A DNA stretch of 12,192 nt from Smittium mucronatum (Eukaryota; Kickxellomycota; Harpellomycetes; Harpellales; Legeriomycetaceae): positions 5,483 through 17,674 of the forward strand of contig LSSL01001474.1 in NCBI GenBank assembly GCA_001953115.1, written 5' to 3'. Position numbers and translations under genes: made by a program. This document shows, one piece after another, positions 1 through 8,512 of the stretch (position 1 is the first letter of the stretch; every line of letters begins with the position of its first letter). The notes beneath the pieces are model-generated. The model saw only the letters and a list, made by a program, of their open reading frames with translations. It had not been told where the DNA came from and did no database searches.

Positions 1-46
1 CCATGTGATTTATTCGAAAACTTAAAATAAATCTTTTATAGACTAA

Positions 47-81
47 ACTTTTTCAAAGAAAAGATTTCGGATTTCTATTTT
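47..81 (+). repeat. Short dispersed repeat, copy 1 (partner at 5527)
   Basis: This stretch aligns in the same orientation with 5527-5560. Both begin ACTTTTTC, then differ by two bases of length, then share a 20-base core (58-77 against 5536-5555) with 18 identities, and both end in a T tract. The match is much longer than the random AT-rich background matches elsewhere in the window and includes G and C positions. It is best read as two old copies of one interspersed element. The family is not identified. Confidence 0.45.
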
Positions 82-1455
82 AAAAACTAATGAACTTGAT
101 TTTAAACCCCATTATTTTATATAATCTCTTGATTCAATTATATACATGTTATTCACCTGTTAAAAAATCCAAAATGATAAAGAGAGTTCATAAAGTAGCA
201 TTATAAACTCCAATTGGAAACACTAAATATCTGGAAAATCTCTTTTAAAACAGATATATGCCGGAAAATTATTTTTTCAAGTAAATCATAAACTGCTTTA
301 TGTAGACAATAAGGTGAAATATTTATTAAAAATCTATAAAAAAAAAAAATACCAAATTTTAGCAAAAAAAAAATTAAAGTCTAGAACTCGCTTTTTCTTG
401 GTGGAATCGGTGTGTAAAAGAAAATTAAATATATCATCTCAATTGCTATTTTCAAATATAAACTAAAATTTTATATTCAAAGTGCTGAGAAATAAATTTT
501 GGATTTAAAAGCTAAAAAAATTCTCACTTTTGATTTCCAATGAAACATTCGAATACATTAACGAAAAAAATAAATTATACTTTTAGAATAAGCTCATAAT
601 ATACAAAACTTGTAAAAAAATGTCAATTTTTTTTTTTGCTAATACCATACTGAAATAATACTCTTAAATACCAAAAAATGAAATGAATAGCTTTTTTTTT
701 CTTTTTTTTTTTTAGAAACATCTGAGTTTTGACTTTAATTGAAATTTTATTATTTAAAAAGTTCAAAAAAATGACCAGGGCGCATTTCAAACTTTCAATA
801 TATGCAATGAATAAAAAATCTAGAGATAACATCAAATCTTGTTTAAAAATTTTGGTTATATCCAGCTTCATGGATAATTTTAGTACATATAAATCAACTA
901 TTCATAGAAAAAAATTGACGAAAAAATATATTACGAAAAATGAATTTGAATTTCGGGATGGATGATATCTGTATTTTGGTAATTTAAATCAAGCTACATT
1001 TCGAAATTTGTATTATTATGTTTTGAATAAAAAAAATCTTTCAAAAAATAATAGATGTACAAATTTGGTGCTTCTAAAATGTGTCAAGTAAATTAAGTAA
1101 TAATATAATACAAATACGTTCATATCGAAATAAATGAATTTTTTAAACCTAATTTGATTTATAATTCAGAATAATATAACATTTGGGTCGGCTCTGTGAA
1201 TCGTAAAAGATAATTTTGGTCTTTTTATTGCTCTTTTTTTAAAAATCTATATATAATTTGAAAGACCATCAAATCAAACTATTTGTTAAAAGTTTTTGGA
1301 AAACTGTATTAATATAAATTTTTTCATTTTTTCCATTGCTTTATAATTTTTAAAAACCAGGTAATTTCAATATTATTTAATAAATTTATTTCTTGAATTT
1401 GTTCCAGGGCGATAAGATTATCAAGAATTTTTTGGAGATAACTATTAGAAAACTG

Positions 1456-1494
1456 TTTTATACAGAGAAACATTTGTGTAAACCTTCATATATA
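1456..1494 (+). repeat. Diverged dispersed repeat, copy 1 (partner at 5959)
   Basis: Positions 1476-1494 match 5980-5998 at 16 of 19 bases, starting with the shared heptamer GTGTAAA. Both are preceded by TTTTATA-(C/T)-AG at a distance of 10-11 bases. The bases between are not conserved. This could be the remains of a small interspersed element or chance; the paired blocks at nearly equal spacing favour the former. Confidence 0.3.
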
Positions 1495-2400
1495 ACCTTA
1501 AAACACCACAATGTGCGCTTTTATGAAAGAGTCATTTGATTATTTGAAAATACAAATTTCTTTTTCATTTTTTCCGATAAATCGCTGTCTGGTTTTCTAA
1601 TTCAAGCATGAATAGAAAATAAATACTCGGAAATATATTTCAGGGTAAATTAAAAATAAAATTTAGAATAAAGCAGTACTGTTTGGTTCTAAAATACTAT
1701 TCCAACTTTAAAAATATCAAGTAGTATAATAAAAACTTGTATTATAATTTGGGATTAAATTGGTAAAAAAAATTTCAATCAAGATATAAAGATGAAGAAA
1801 AATAGTTTTTTTAAAAAAAATCAATGTTAATAAAATTGGTTGATTTATGGTTTTTTTTTATGGTCCAGGTAGGTATGATTATATTTAAACTACACATTCA
1901 TTTTTAAATGAACAGCTCGGAGCTTAAAAATATCTGAATTTCAGAAATAAAAGTTTGTTTTGTTTTTTCAGCTAGAAACGAACTCGGCTTAATTTATAAA
2001 ATTTAAAAAAAAAAAAATTCGATTCAAATTCTCTTGTCATGAAATACTACTCTTAGCTTTTATATAAAAATTAATTCCCCAAATTATTTTTTGCGTTAAT
2101 TGGTGATATAGAATATTCAAAAAATTGAAGGATGTGGGTGTGTATCATTCCTAAAAAAACTAAATCGCACCAATTTAATTATTTTATTTTATTTTTAAAA
2201 GAAAGTCGTGTATTAAAAATCATTTCTTTTTCTGGTGAAAAATCGTGCATATTGTTCTGAATTTAGTTAATCTTAAAAAAAAAACATTAAAAAAAATATC
2301 AAGAAAACATTCTCTGTCTTTCCAACTTCAGTAAAATTGGATAATATATTTCAGAAAAACTCACTTTTTTAGACATTAATTTTTTCGATTTGATACATAT

Positions 2401-2414
2401 AATTAATATTAATT
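2401..2414. repeat. 14-bp perfect AT palindrome
   Basis: AATTAATATTAATT is its own reverse complement. It contains only A and T, so such palindromes are expected now and then in DNA of this composition. No function is inferred. Confidence 0.6.
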
Positions 2415-2895
2415 TTTTTACATATTATAAAAGGGGTAGGATTTTTCACTATTATTTATTTTTCAAAAAGAGTAAAGCTTTCTATACAAGGCATCGAAAA
2501 AAAAGTAAATACACGATTATTTACATTATTTATTAATATTACTTTATCTAAATTAAGTTTAAATCTGCATGTTTTCTATTACTAAATCACTCTTCTAATA
2601 AAAAAAATTGGTAAAAAAATCGAAACTAAAGGTATTACAAGTTAATATGAAAAAAACATAATAAAAAACTTTTCATTTTAACGAGTTTTAGACCAGTATA
2701 ATCATGAATATAAAATATTTTTTATATAAATTTAATATAGTTGAATGTGTTTTTTTTTTTTACGAAAATTGGAAAAAATATATGAAACCTGGAAAATGTG
2801 CATATAATCCTTTTTTTACCAGTCATTCATGTCCGCTAATTTTGAGAAAATTCGCAAAAAATTATTTATAGACTTTATTGGTCAGATTTTTTTAT

Positions 2896-2907
2896 TTCAT
2901 TCATTCA
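2896..2907 (+). repeat. (TTCA)3 microsatellite
   Basis: Three perfect TTCA units stand in an otherwise unstructured AT-rich segment. This is a short simple repeat with no evident role. Confidence 0.7.
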
Positions 2908-4634
2908 TCTGCAGTTCCGAAAAGTATACTTAGATTTTTTATTCTATTTTGAGACTCGGGAATATTCTGAAGCCCTTTTTAGTATAGTTCAAATTTTCTA
3001 TTTTATGGTTAACTAGGCTTATCAAATTATGGAAATTCGAATATTTTAAATTATAGGATATTTTTAGCCATAATTCAACCATATGTCCAGAAAGGGTAAA
3101 AATGAGAAGTATATATTGTTAAAATCTTTGTGAAAAGACGAAATAATCATTTCTATAAAACATGATTGGCAATTTATTATAACTTAATTCAAGTTTAATA
3201 TAAAAAAAATAGCCAATGTTTGTATTTAAAATAAAATTTTCGGAATGTTTTCTAAATTTGATAACAAAAATGACAAGTAAAAAATAAATCTTATCAGTAT
3301 TTTCCAAGATTTGCGGAAATTTACAGATTTGGTCCACATATTAACGTCAACCAACTAAATACTAGTAATAACGAAATCTTTATGAAGTTTATATATTGGG
3401 TATTTATTTATAGTGATAAGAACTATATAATATTTTTTGTGGATTTTTTTATTAAAGATAATATTTTATATAGAGATCTAAAAGACTTTAAAACAGAATT
3501 TACTGGAATTTAAAATTTCTAAGAACTAATCAAAAAATTTTAAACTTTATTATTATGACCTATATTCTAACTAATAATTGGTAATAAAAATAAACAATAT
3601 CATCTCATTTTTATTTATGATCAAATTGGTATAAATAAATGTTTCATATTTGGAGATTATAAAGGTTTTGAACACATTTAATTTGTGAAGATAATTCATA
3701 TCAATTCGATCATTTTTTAATAATATTAAAACAAAACAATATAATTTTATTCGTTCTCAATAAAATAACATCACTATTTTTTTAATGTAAAATTTTATAT
3801 AATTTAAGCTAAATTTTTATGTCATATTTTCATTTTTAATATTTAAATTAAAGTATTTATCCATTATAAATCGTTAGCTTTAAAGCGATGAATTATCACG
3901 AAGAAATTTTATATAATAATATTAAAGAAAAAAAATTATTGAGCTTATTTATTAAATTTCTAGATTTTTTTCTTAACTTTATTATCACATTTAAAATTTT
4001 CTGAAAATAACGTTATTTCCCTCTTTGGTGTTTTTTTTTCAAAGATTCTTTGGATTCATTAAAATTATCTTTATGTTTACAAATCAAGCGATTAAATTTT
4101 GAAAGTTTTTATGTGATATTTATTTGTTTTTTAACCACAAAGCTTTTTTATTTTTTTTGAATTATTTTATAGATACACATCTTTAACTTTTGGTTATTTT
4201 CTATTAAATTTTTAATCAAAATATTTCCATTTCACTTTATTATAGCAAGTTTTTGAATAAGGAAAAAAAAAACATTACCTTTTTATCCATTAAGTGCTGC
4301 AGAAAGATAATTACGCTGAAAACAATTTATTTATAAAATATACATTGTCCCAAAACCTTTATAATTAACAAGCCCCATTTTCTGATTTCAAAACCCCACA
4401 TCTTACATTTTTCTAAATAAGATTCAAAAAGATTAAAGATGATTCTGAAAAAAATTTTAAAATTAAAAAAATCAAACTAATTTTCAATAAATTAAAACTT
4501 ATTTAAAATTTGAATCGTATTTTAAATAAAAAGAAAATGGTTCGGATATAGCAAAACATAATTTTTATAATGTATTATAACTATTTTGGATATATCAAAG
4601 TTATTAAAAAAAAAATTCTAAAAAATGTAATAAT

Positions 4635-4780
4635 TTTTCGTGTTAAATGCGCTGAGCACCTTCACATGTTTTCCAAAAAAAAAAATCTTTAAAATTTTAA
4701 GACGCCCTCTCTGTACAAAAATAGCTTTGTGAAATTATTTAAACACGCCGACGGAAAAATAATAGTTTATGGTGGAAAGA
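4635..4780. other. Small higher-GC patch
   Basis: This patch carries several GC-containing words (GCGCTGAGCACC near 4650, GACGCCCTCT at 4701-4710, CACGCCGACGG near 4744-4754) inside about 20% G+C DNA. All frames are broken by stops and no RNA gene is recognised. Part of it (4675-4722) aligns with 11350-11389, so at least some of the patch is probably an old repeat copy. Confidence 0.4.
4675..4722 (+). repeat. Poly(A)-led dispersed repeat, copy 1 (partner at 11350)
   Basis: The order of blocks is an A run, TCTTT, TTAAG, a C-containing segment ending CCTCT, one variable base, TGTAC and then A-rich sequence. The same blocks occur in the same order and orientation at 11350-11389, with a deletion of about 7-8 bases in that copy. 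The word CCTCTATG also occurs on the minus strand near 6405-6420, a possible third, weaker copy. Confidence 0.4.
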
Positions 4781-5526
4781 TCAGTATTTCAGTATTTTGA
4801 ATTATTATATAGCCAATTAAACTTTTTTAGTTTTTTTCCTATTTATGGGTGGTATTTTTCAGAAAATATGACTAATAAACCTTTTTAACTCTTATAAGTT
4901 TGGCCAAAATTCCCCCAAAAACGATTCACGACATACCAAATATTTATGAAAATAAATTCGGTATTAATTTCAAAAAAATTTGTTAGTAAAATTTGAAATT
5001 CCATAAAAATTATCTCGACAAAATCTTCTTAGTTCATCTTTAAAAATTTCACAAATATAAACACCATATAATTATAAATCCAATATTACAAATATATACT
5101 AATGCATTTATAATATACCTATTTCATTTGAATCATACACATTTTTTGAAAAATATATCTAATTAATTATGTTAAAAATGGATTAGTTTCACCAAAAAAA
5201 AAAGCATTTATTTCCCTTTTTTCGTTTAATTAAACATTTTAAAATATTAGATTAAAAAAATGAACTATACAGGGTTTAACTTACTTATAAAATCCTATTT
5301 TTATTGATAATAAAATTAAATATTTATTTATTCTAGATTTATTTATTGTAGAATATTCTTGATCACACTAAACATTAATGGGTCAAAATTTTATCCGAAA
5401 GAGGCCAAATTTATATTTATTCAATTTTTTGTGCAAAACGTGAAAAATTATTTTAAAAAATAAAAAATTAAATATTATGGAAACACGAAGACTGATATTT
5501 TTTATGAGGAAAAAAAATACTATAAC

Positions 5527-5560
5527 ACTTTTTCGGAAAAGATTTCAGATTCCTAATTTT
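5527..5560 (+). repeat. Short dispersed repeat, copy 2 (partner at 47)
   Basis: This is the second copy of the element at 47-81, in the same orientation about 5.5 kb away. The two share ACTTTTTC, then a core with 18 of 20 identical bases, then a T tract. The flanks do not align clearly, so no longer element boundary can be drawn. Confidence 0.45.
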
Positions 5561-5570
5561 TTTGATTAAA

Positions 5571-5595
5571 ATGATAATAAAATAATAATAAAATA
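5571..5595 (+). repeat. AAT-rich imperfect microsatellite
   Basis: An imperfect run of ATA/AAT triplets lies directly downstream of the repeat copy ending near 5560. It may have grown by slippage from an A-rich repeat tail, but this is only inference. Confidence 0.5.
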
Positions 5596-5631
5596 TAGTG
5601 AAGATTTTCCCAGTCAATATGGAATTCAAAT

Positions 5632-5646
5632 CCCCCATCCCCACCC
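5632..5646 (-). other. Three C-tracts (partial G-quadruplex motif on minus strand)
   Basis: The plus strand shows C5-AT-C4-A-C3 in otherwise very GC-poor DNA; the minus strand therefore has three G-tracts with loops of one and two bases. A fourth tract, needed for a canonical intramolecular G-quadruplex, is missing. It may be a decayed relative of the G-rich tract at 11937-11956, but the flanks do not show this. Confidence 0.45.
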
Positions 5647-5958
5647 AAATTTTAAAAAAATCGTGTTTGCATAAAAAGAAATTCTATCAGAGAAAATAAG
5701 AGATAAAAAAAAAACTTAGGACTCTTTAAAACACAGATTTTTGATGAAGAATTTATTTGAGTGTTTAAATATAGTTAAAAAATCTGGGCTAATTTTTTGG
5801 AATATTATTCAGAACCCAATAATATAATTTCAAAACTGATTTCAAAATTGCTTTATCAAACCTAAAAATAATGGATAATTTTGCTTAAACCTAAATTTTA
5901 ATTATTAATAGGTGAATACTTTGTGACTTTTGCTGGGGTAATAGGCACAAATGAAAGA

Positions 5959-5998
5959 TTTTATATAGCTTTAATAGCTGTGTAAAGCCTCAAATATA
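5959..5998 (+). repeat. Diverged dispersed repeat, copy 2 (partner at 1456)
   Basis: It carries TTTTATATAG followed 11 bases later by a 19-base block (5980-5998) that matches 1476-1494 at 16 positions. The internal bases contain a small AGCT-TTAAT-AGCT inverted repeat that is absent from the other copy. Confidence 0.3.
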
Positions 5999-6422
5999 CA
6001 AATAATAATATTTGGATAGTGTAAAGGTTGTAATTATTTGTATGAAAAATATTTTTTAAAACCAAAAATTAAAAAATTAAATTAAATTTTTAATCAGTTC
6101 CGCAAAAAAAAAAATTCAAGAAAAAATTTATGTAGTATAAAAATAAAAAATAAAGGCTTCATATCCATAAAAATAAATGAGATTAAATTAGAAATGAATT
6201 TGAAAAATTCAGTCATTACTCTAAAAATATTTCTTTAAAATAAAAATAAGCTTTATCAAGGAAGTTTTTTGAATTTCAAAAGCGTGAAAAAAGGGAAAGC
6301 TTTTAAATATATAAAGATTTATTATATAAATCGGTCAAATTATTTTTTATAAATAGATAAAATTGATATGAGAGTACTTTTTTTTGGTAATTTAACTGAA
6401 AATGCACCATAGAGGTACTTTA

Positions 6423-6451
6423 GGATCAACAAGGGAAACCCTGCAAGATCC
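6423..6451. repeat. Interrupted hairpin with GC-rich arms
   Basis: GGATC (6423-6427) pairs with GATCC (6447-6451), and AGGG (6432-6435) pairs with CCCT (6439-6442) around an AAA loop. A symmetric 4-by-4 internal loop separates the two stems. It sits in a small GC-richer patch (about 6403-6460) between AT-rich blocks. No tRNA or known structured RNA is recognised; it may act as DNA, as RNA, or mean nothing. Confidence 0.45.
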
Positions 6452-6630
6452 GATGTAACTAATCTAAAAATTATCTTGAATTACGCAAAAAATTTATTGA
6501 TGATTCGTAAAAAATTTACTCATCACATTTCTATAAAAATTTTTAGTGAAATTTAGGTTATAGAAAGTAACAGACAATAATTTAAAAATGTTAAATATGT
6601 CTTCAATATAATTATATCCAAAGTTTCAGA

Positions 6631-6674
6631 AAATTTTCTAGAATTTTCTAGAATCTTCAGAATTTATTTAAATT
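6631..6674. other. Phased AATT tracts, likely bent DNA
   Basis: AATT-type tracts start near 6632, 6642, 6661 and 6671, with AATC at 6652, so A/T tracts recur about every 10 bases for five turns. Tracts phased with the helical repeat are known to produce intrinsic curvature. The segment overlaps the heat-shock-like array. Curvature is inferred from spacing only. Confidence 0.35.
6636..6658. promoter_or_regulatory. Heat-shock-element-like array, five units
   Basis: Five alternating TTC and GAA units follow each other with exactly two bases between units: TTC 6636-6638, GAA 6641-6643, TTC 6646-6648, GAA 6651-6653, TTC 6656-6658. Eukaryotic heat-shock factor (HSF) trimers bind contiguous inverted nGAAn pentamers, and three or more perfect units is the standard definition of a heat-shock element. 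The array arose at least partly as a tandem 10-bp repeat (6631-6660), so slippage could have made it without selection. No downstream promoter or gene is visible, so function is unproven. Confidence 0.5.
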
Positions 6675-6862
6675 TCAGAAATTACATCATCAAGTCTTTC
6701 CATAAAAAAAAACATCATTTACGTTAAGAAATTTATTTTAAAATTGAAAAACGCTTTTTCTTCCTCCCCTTATTTTATCAATAAAAAAATTATAAATATT
6801 TTTTTTAACTTTAAATTTATAAAAAATTCTATTATAATTGATTATAAAATATTTTAAATGAC

Positions 6863-6880
6863 TAACTGCAGTTATAACTG
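6863..6880. promoter_or_regulatory. Three abutting Myb-core hexamers
   Basis: The 18 bases read TAACTG-CAGTTA-TAACTG, that is, one hexamer, its reverse complement and the hexamer again with no spacers. This creates two overlapping perfect 12-bp palindromes (6863-6874 and 6869-6880). TAACTG fits the animal Myb recognition element YAAC(T/G)G. Three such sites touching in 18 bp of 20% G+C DNA are unlikely by independent chance, but palindrome-forming replication errors could make them. No associated gene is seen. Confidence 0.35.
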
Positions 6881-6930
6881 AAAAAATTCGTATAAATTCT
6901 TAATTATTTGCTTATTATTTTTTTTTTTGA

Positions 6931-6948
6931 TATTTATTTAAATAAATA
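6931..6948. repeat. 18-bp perfect AT palindrome
   Basis: TATTTATTTAAATAAATA is a perfect self-complementary 18-mer made only of A and T. It lies 50 bp after the Myb-core triplet. It could extrude as a cruciform or simply reflect composition. Confidence 0.6.
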
Positions 6949-7232
6949 CAAAAAATCTGGAACTAATTAATTAATATTAAAATACAAGGTATTAAGCCAT
7001 AAAATAACTTTTAAAATTATATAAATTCATCCATTTGATATAATAAAAGAATGAAAAAACGGTAGGATTCGAAATATAGAGGAGGGAATAGGGGAAATTT
7101 TAAATTAGTGATGATAAATATTTCTTATTTAGAACGTGTTTAAATATATTTATGGACTTTTTTAAATTGAAAACTATCTACTTAATATTATTATTTAATC
7201 ATCTAAAAAATTTAAATTCAAATATCTTCTCG

Positions 7233-7253
7233 ATTGATTTGATTGAAATCAAT
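7233..7253. repeat. 8-bp stem hairpin
   Basis: ATTGATTT (7233-7240) and AAATCAAT (7246-7253) are perfect reverse complements around the loop GATTG. Beyond a small internal loop, CTC (7229-7231) can also pair with GAG (7257-7259). Structure is seen; no role is inferred. Confidence 0.45.
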
Positions 7254-8094
7254 ATTGAGCGTGATAGGAATTTTTTTTTCACATATATTTTTTATTTACT
7301 ATACAAATATTTTACAAATTATATAGTTATTTTTTTATGATGGATTTTGGAAAAGAAAACCTAACATAAGAGTTCTATTATGATTCTTTTGAAATGAATT
7401 TGAATTTTCGAAGTTTATTTTTTTTCTTTCGAAGCTGATTTAATTCATTTCTATTAATTTAATTTTTCATACAATAAATCAGTTTAAATTTTGTCGTAAT
7501 TTTATGAAATTTTCAATAAATACTTATTTTTTTTAAATTTTATTTAGAAAAAAAATAAAATATTGTGAGGAAAGAATTTTTTCGTTTTATCTTTCTCTAA
7601 AACTGAATTTAATTAAAAAACATTATGCAGTAAAAAAATTAAAATATTCTCAAAAACAAGCTTTATTACATTTTTATTTACGTATGTATTAATATACAAT
7701 ATTTATCAACTAGTAAAAAAAGCCTTTAATAAAGTTTTTTTCTGTTAAAAATATTTCATAATCCAATAAATAATAATATCTATAAATTTTTCTTCCTCTA
7801 ATCATCTTCCTATTAAAAAATATTTCTTTTATATTTAATAATTAAGTGCCAAAAAAAAGAATGTATTCAACTATTATCACAGAAAAAAATGATATTAATG
7901 ATGACATTTTCTCTTTTTTTTCAGCGATAAAATTTAATTATTATTTCCGCCTTTTCCCACTCTTTCTTGTTTAATAATTAATAGAAGCAAATATTTTCAT
8001 TCAATTTACTCAAATTCTCCATTTCATTTCAAAAATTCCAAACCATTTGATTCTATAGATGTACTATGTGTGAATGCTTATGAAAATTACATTA

Positions 8095-8106
8095 TAATAA
8101 TAATAA
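8095..8106 (+). repeat. (TAA)4 microsatellite
   Basis: Four perfect TAA units within a slightly longer AAT-like run, shortly before the hairpin at 8120-8145. Confidence 0.65.
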
Positions 8107-8119
8107 TTTCTTGTAGGCG

Positions 8120-8145
8120 TTAATTTTTTTTTTGAAAAAAATTAA
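8120..8145. repeat. 11-bp A/T hairpin
   Basis: TTAA followed by T7 (8120-8130) pairs perfectly with A7 followed by TTAA (8135-8145) around the loop TTTG. The stem is only A-T, so weak, and long T and A runs next to each other are common in this window. Confidence 0.45.
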
Positions 8146-8287
8146 TTTCATAATAAACCAATATAATATCTGAATAGATTTCGTTGAAACAATAAATTAA
8201 TGTTGTGATATGAAAATTTTGCCATTTTAGAATTTTAATCTATTTTTTTTTACAATTCCAGTATCTTTTTTGTAAAATTTTTTTTAG

Positions 8288-8512
8288 GACCCCTATGACT
8301 TGATACAGCATACCTCTAAAGCTAACTCTGAGTTTAAAACGAATTTATTATCTTTGAGAAATACTTATTTAGTGCTTTTAAAAAAGTTGAATCGCTACCT
8401 AAAACGGAAGCTTTTGAAACCACTACTCTCCGTCTCTCCTTTCCCCTATTCATCTCATATTTGTTCATCTCTAAAAATAAACTTTCTAAAAAGCTACCTT
8501 AACCATTTTTAA
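8288..8512 (+). other. Weak candidate terminal exon (75 codons incl. stop)
   Basis: The frame is closed by TAG at 8285-8287, whose AG follows a T8 run and looks like a 3' splice site; from 8288 it stays open for 74 codons, starting Asp-Pro-Tyr-Asp-Leu and ending TAA at 8510-8512. G+C is 73 of 225 (32%), against about 20% around it, and the usual A/T homopolymers are missing. The translation is Leu/Lys/Ser-rich, with a basic stretch (KKLNRYLKRKLLK) near residues 33-45, and matches no family I recognise. No partner exon, donor site or promoter can be assigned upstream. A chance open frame of this length is expected about twice in a window of this kind, so this is a lead, not a gene. Confidence 0.15.

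Larger units (their letters stand above)
1..4630. other. AT-rich gene-free spacer
   Basis: No supportable gene is seen here on either strand. The DNA is about 18-20% G+C by sampled counts, full of A and T runs (A12 at 338-349, T11 at 627-637, T12 at 702-713, A13 at 2005-2017, T12 at 2750-2761). Short open frames occur, for example 726-965 on the plus strand overlapping 623-871 on the minus strand, but their length is what chance gives at this composition and their translations are low-complexity K/N/I/F-rich strings with no recognisable domain. It could be intergenic or part of a long intron; the sequence alone does not decide. Diverged repeat copies at 47-81 and 1456-1494 are listed separately. 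Confidence 0.75.
4781..6402. other. AT-rich gene-free spacer
   Basis: No gene, RNA or conserved domain is visible. The stretch contains an AAT-rich simple repeat at about 5571-5595, a palindrome AGAATATTCT at 5350-5359, repeat copies at 5527-5560 and 5959-5998, and a C-tract cluster at 5632-5646, each described separately where it can be supported. The rest is A/T-run sequence with stops in every frame. Confidence 0.7.
6949..8287. other. AT-rich gene-free spacer
   Basis: No gene is supported. A 62-codon open frame at 7152-7340 (plus) translates to a hydrophobic I/F/L/N-rich string typical of AT-rich noncoding DNA; it has no domain and its length is expected by chance. Two hairpins (7233-7253 and 8120-8145) and a (TAA)4 run are listed separately. 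Two TTCGAAG words lie 22 bases apart around 7407-7434. Confidence 0.7.

Noticed and set aside
623..965. Overlapping open frames on both strands (minus 623-871, plus 726-965) next to a long T run ending in AG.
   Set aside because: The plus frame has an in-frame TGA at 723-725, so it cannot be read from the AG at 714-715, and the two frames overlap on opposite strands. The minus frame includes a run of lysines from the T tracts. No domain is seen and the length is expected by chance.
3119..3337. 72-codon open frame on the minus strand.
   Set aside because: Low-complexity F/I/K/N-rich translation at background composition; no start context, neighbour or domain.
5350..5359. AGAATATTCT as a heat-shock element; similar GAATATTC near 2110 and 2960.
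   Set aside because: Only two correctly spaced units each, below the three-unit minimum and common in AT-rich DNA.
7152..7340. 62-codon plus-strand frame resembling a hydrophobic membrane peptide.
   Set aside because: Hydrophobic I/F/L strings come automatically from T-rich DNA. There is no composition change at its ends.
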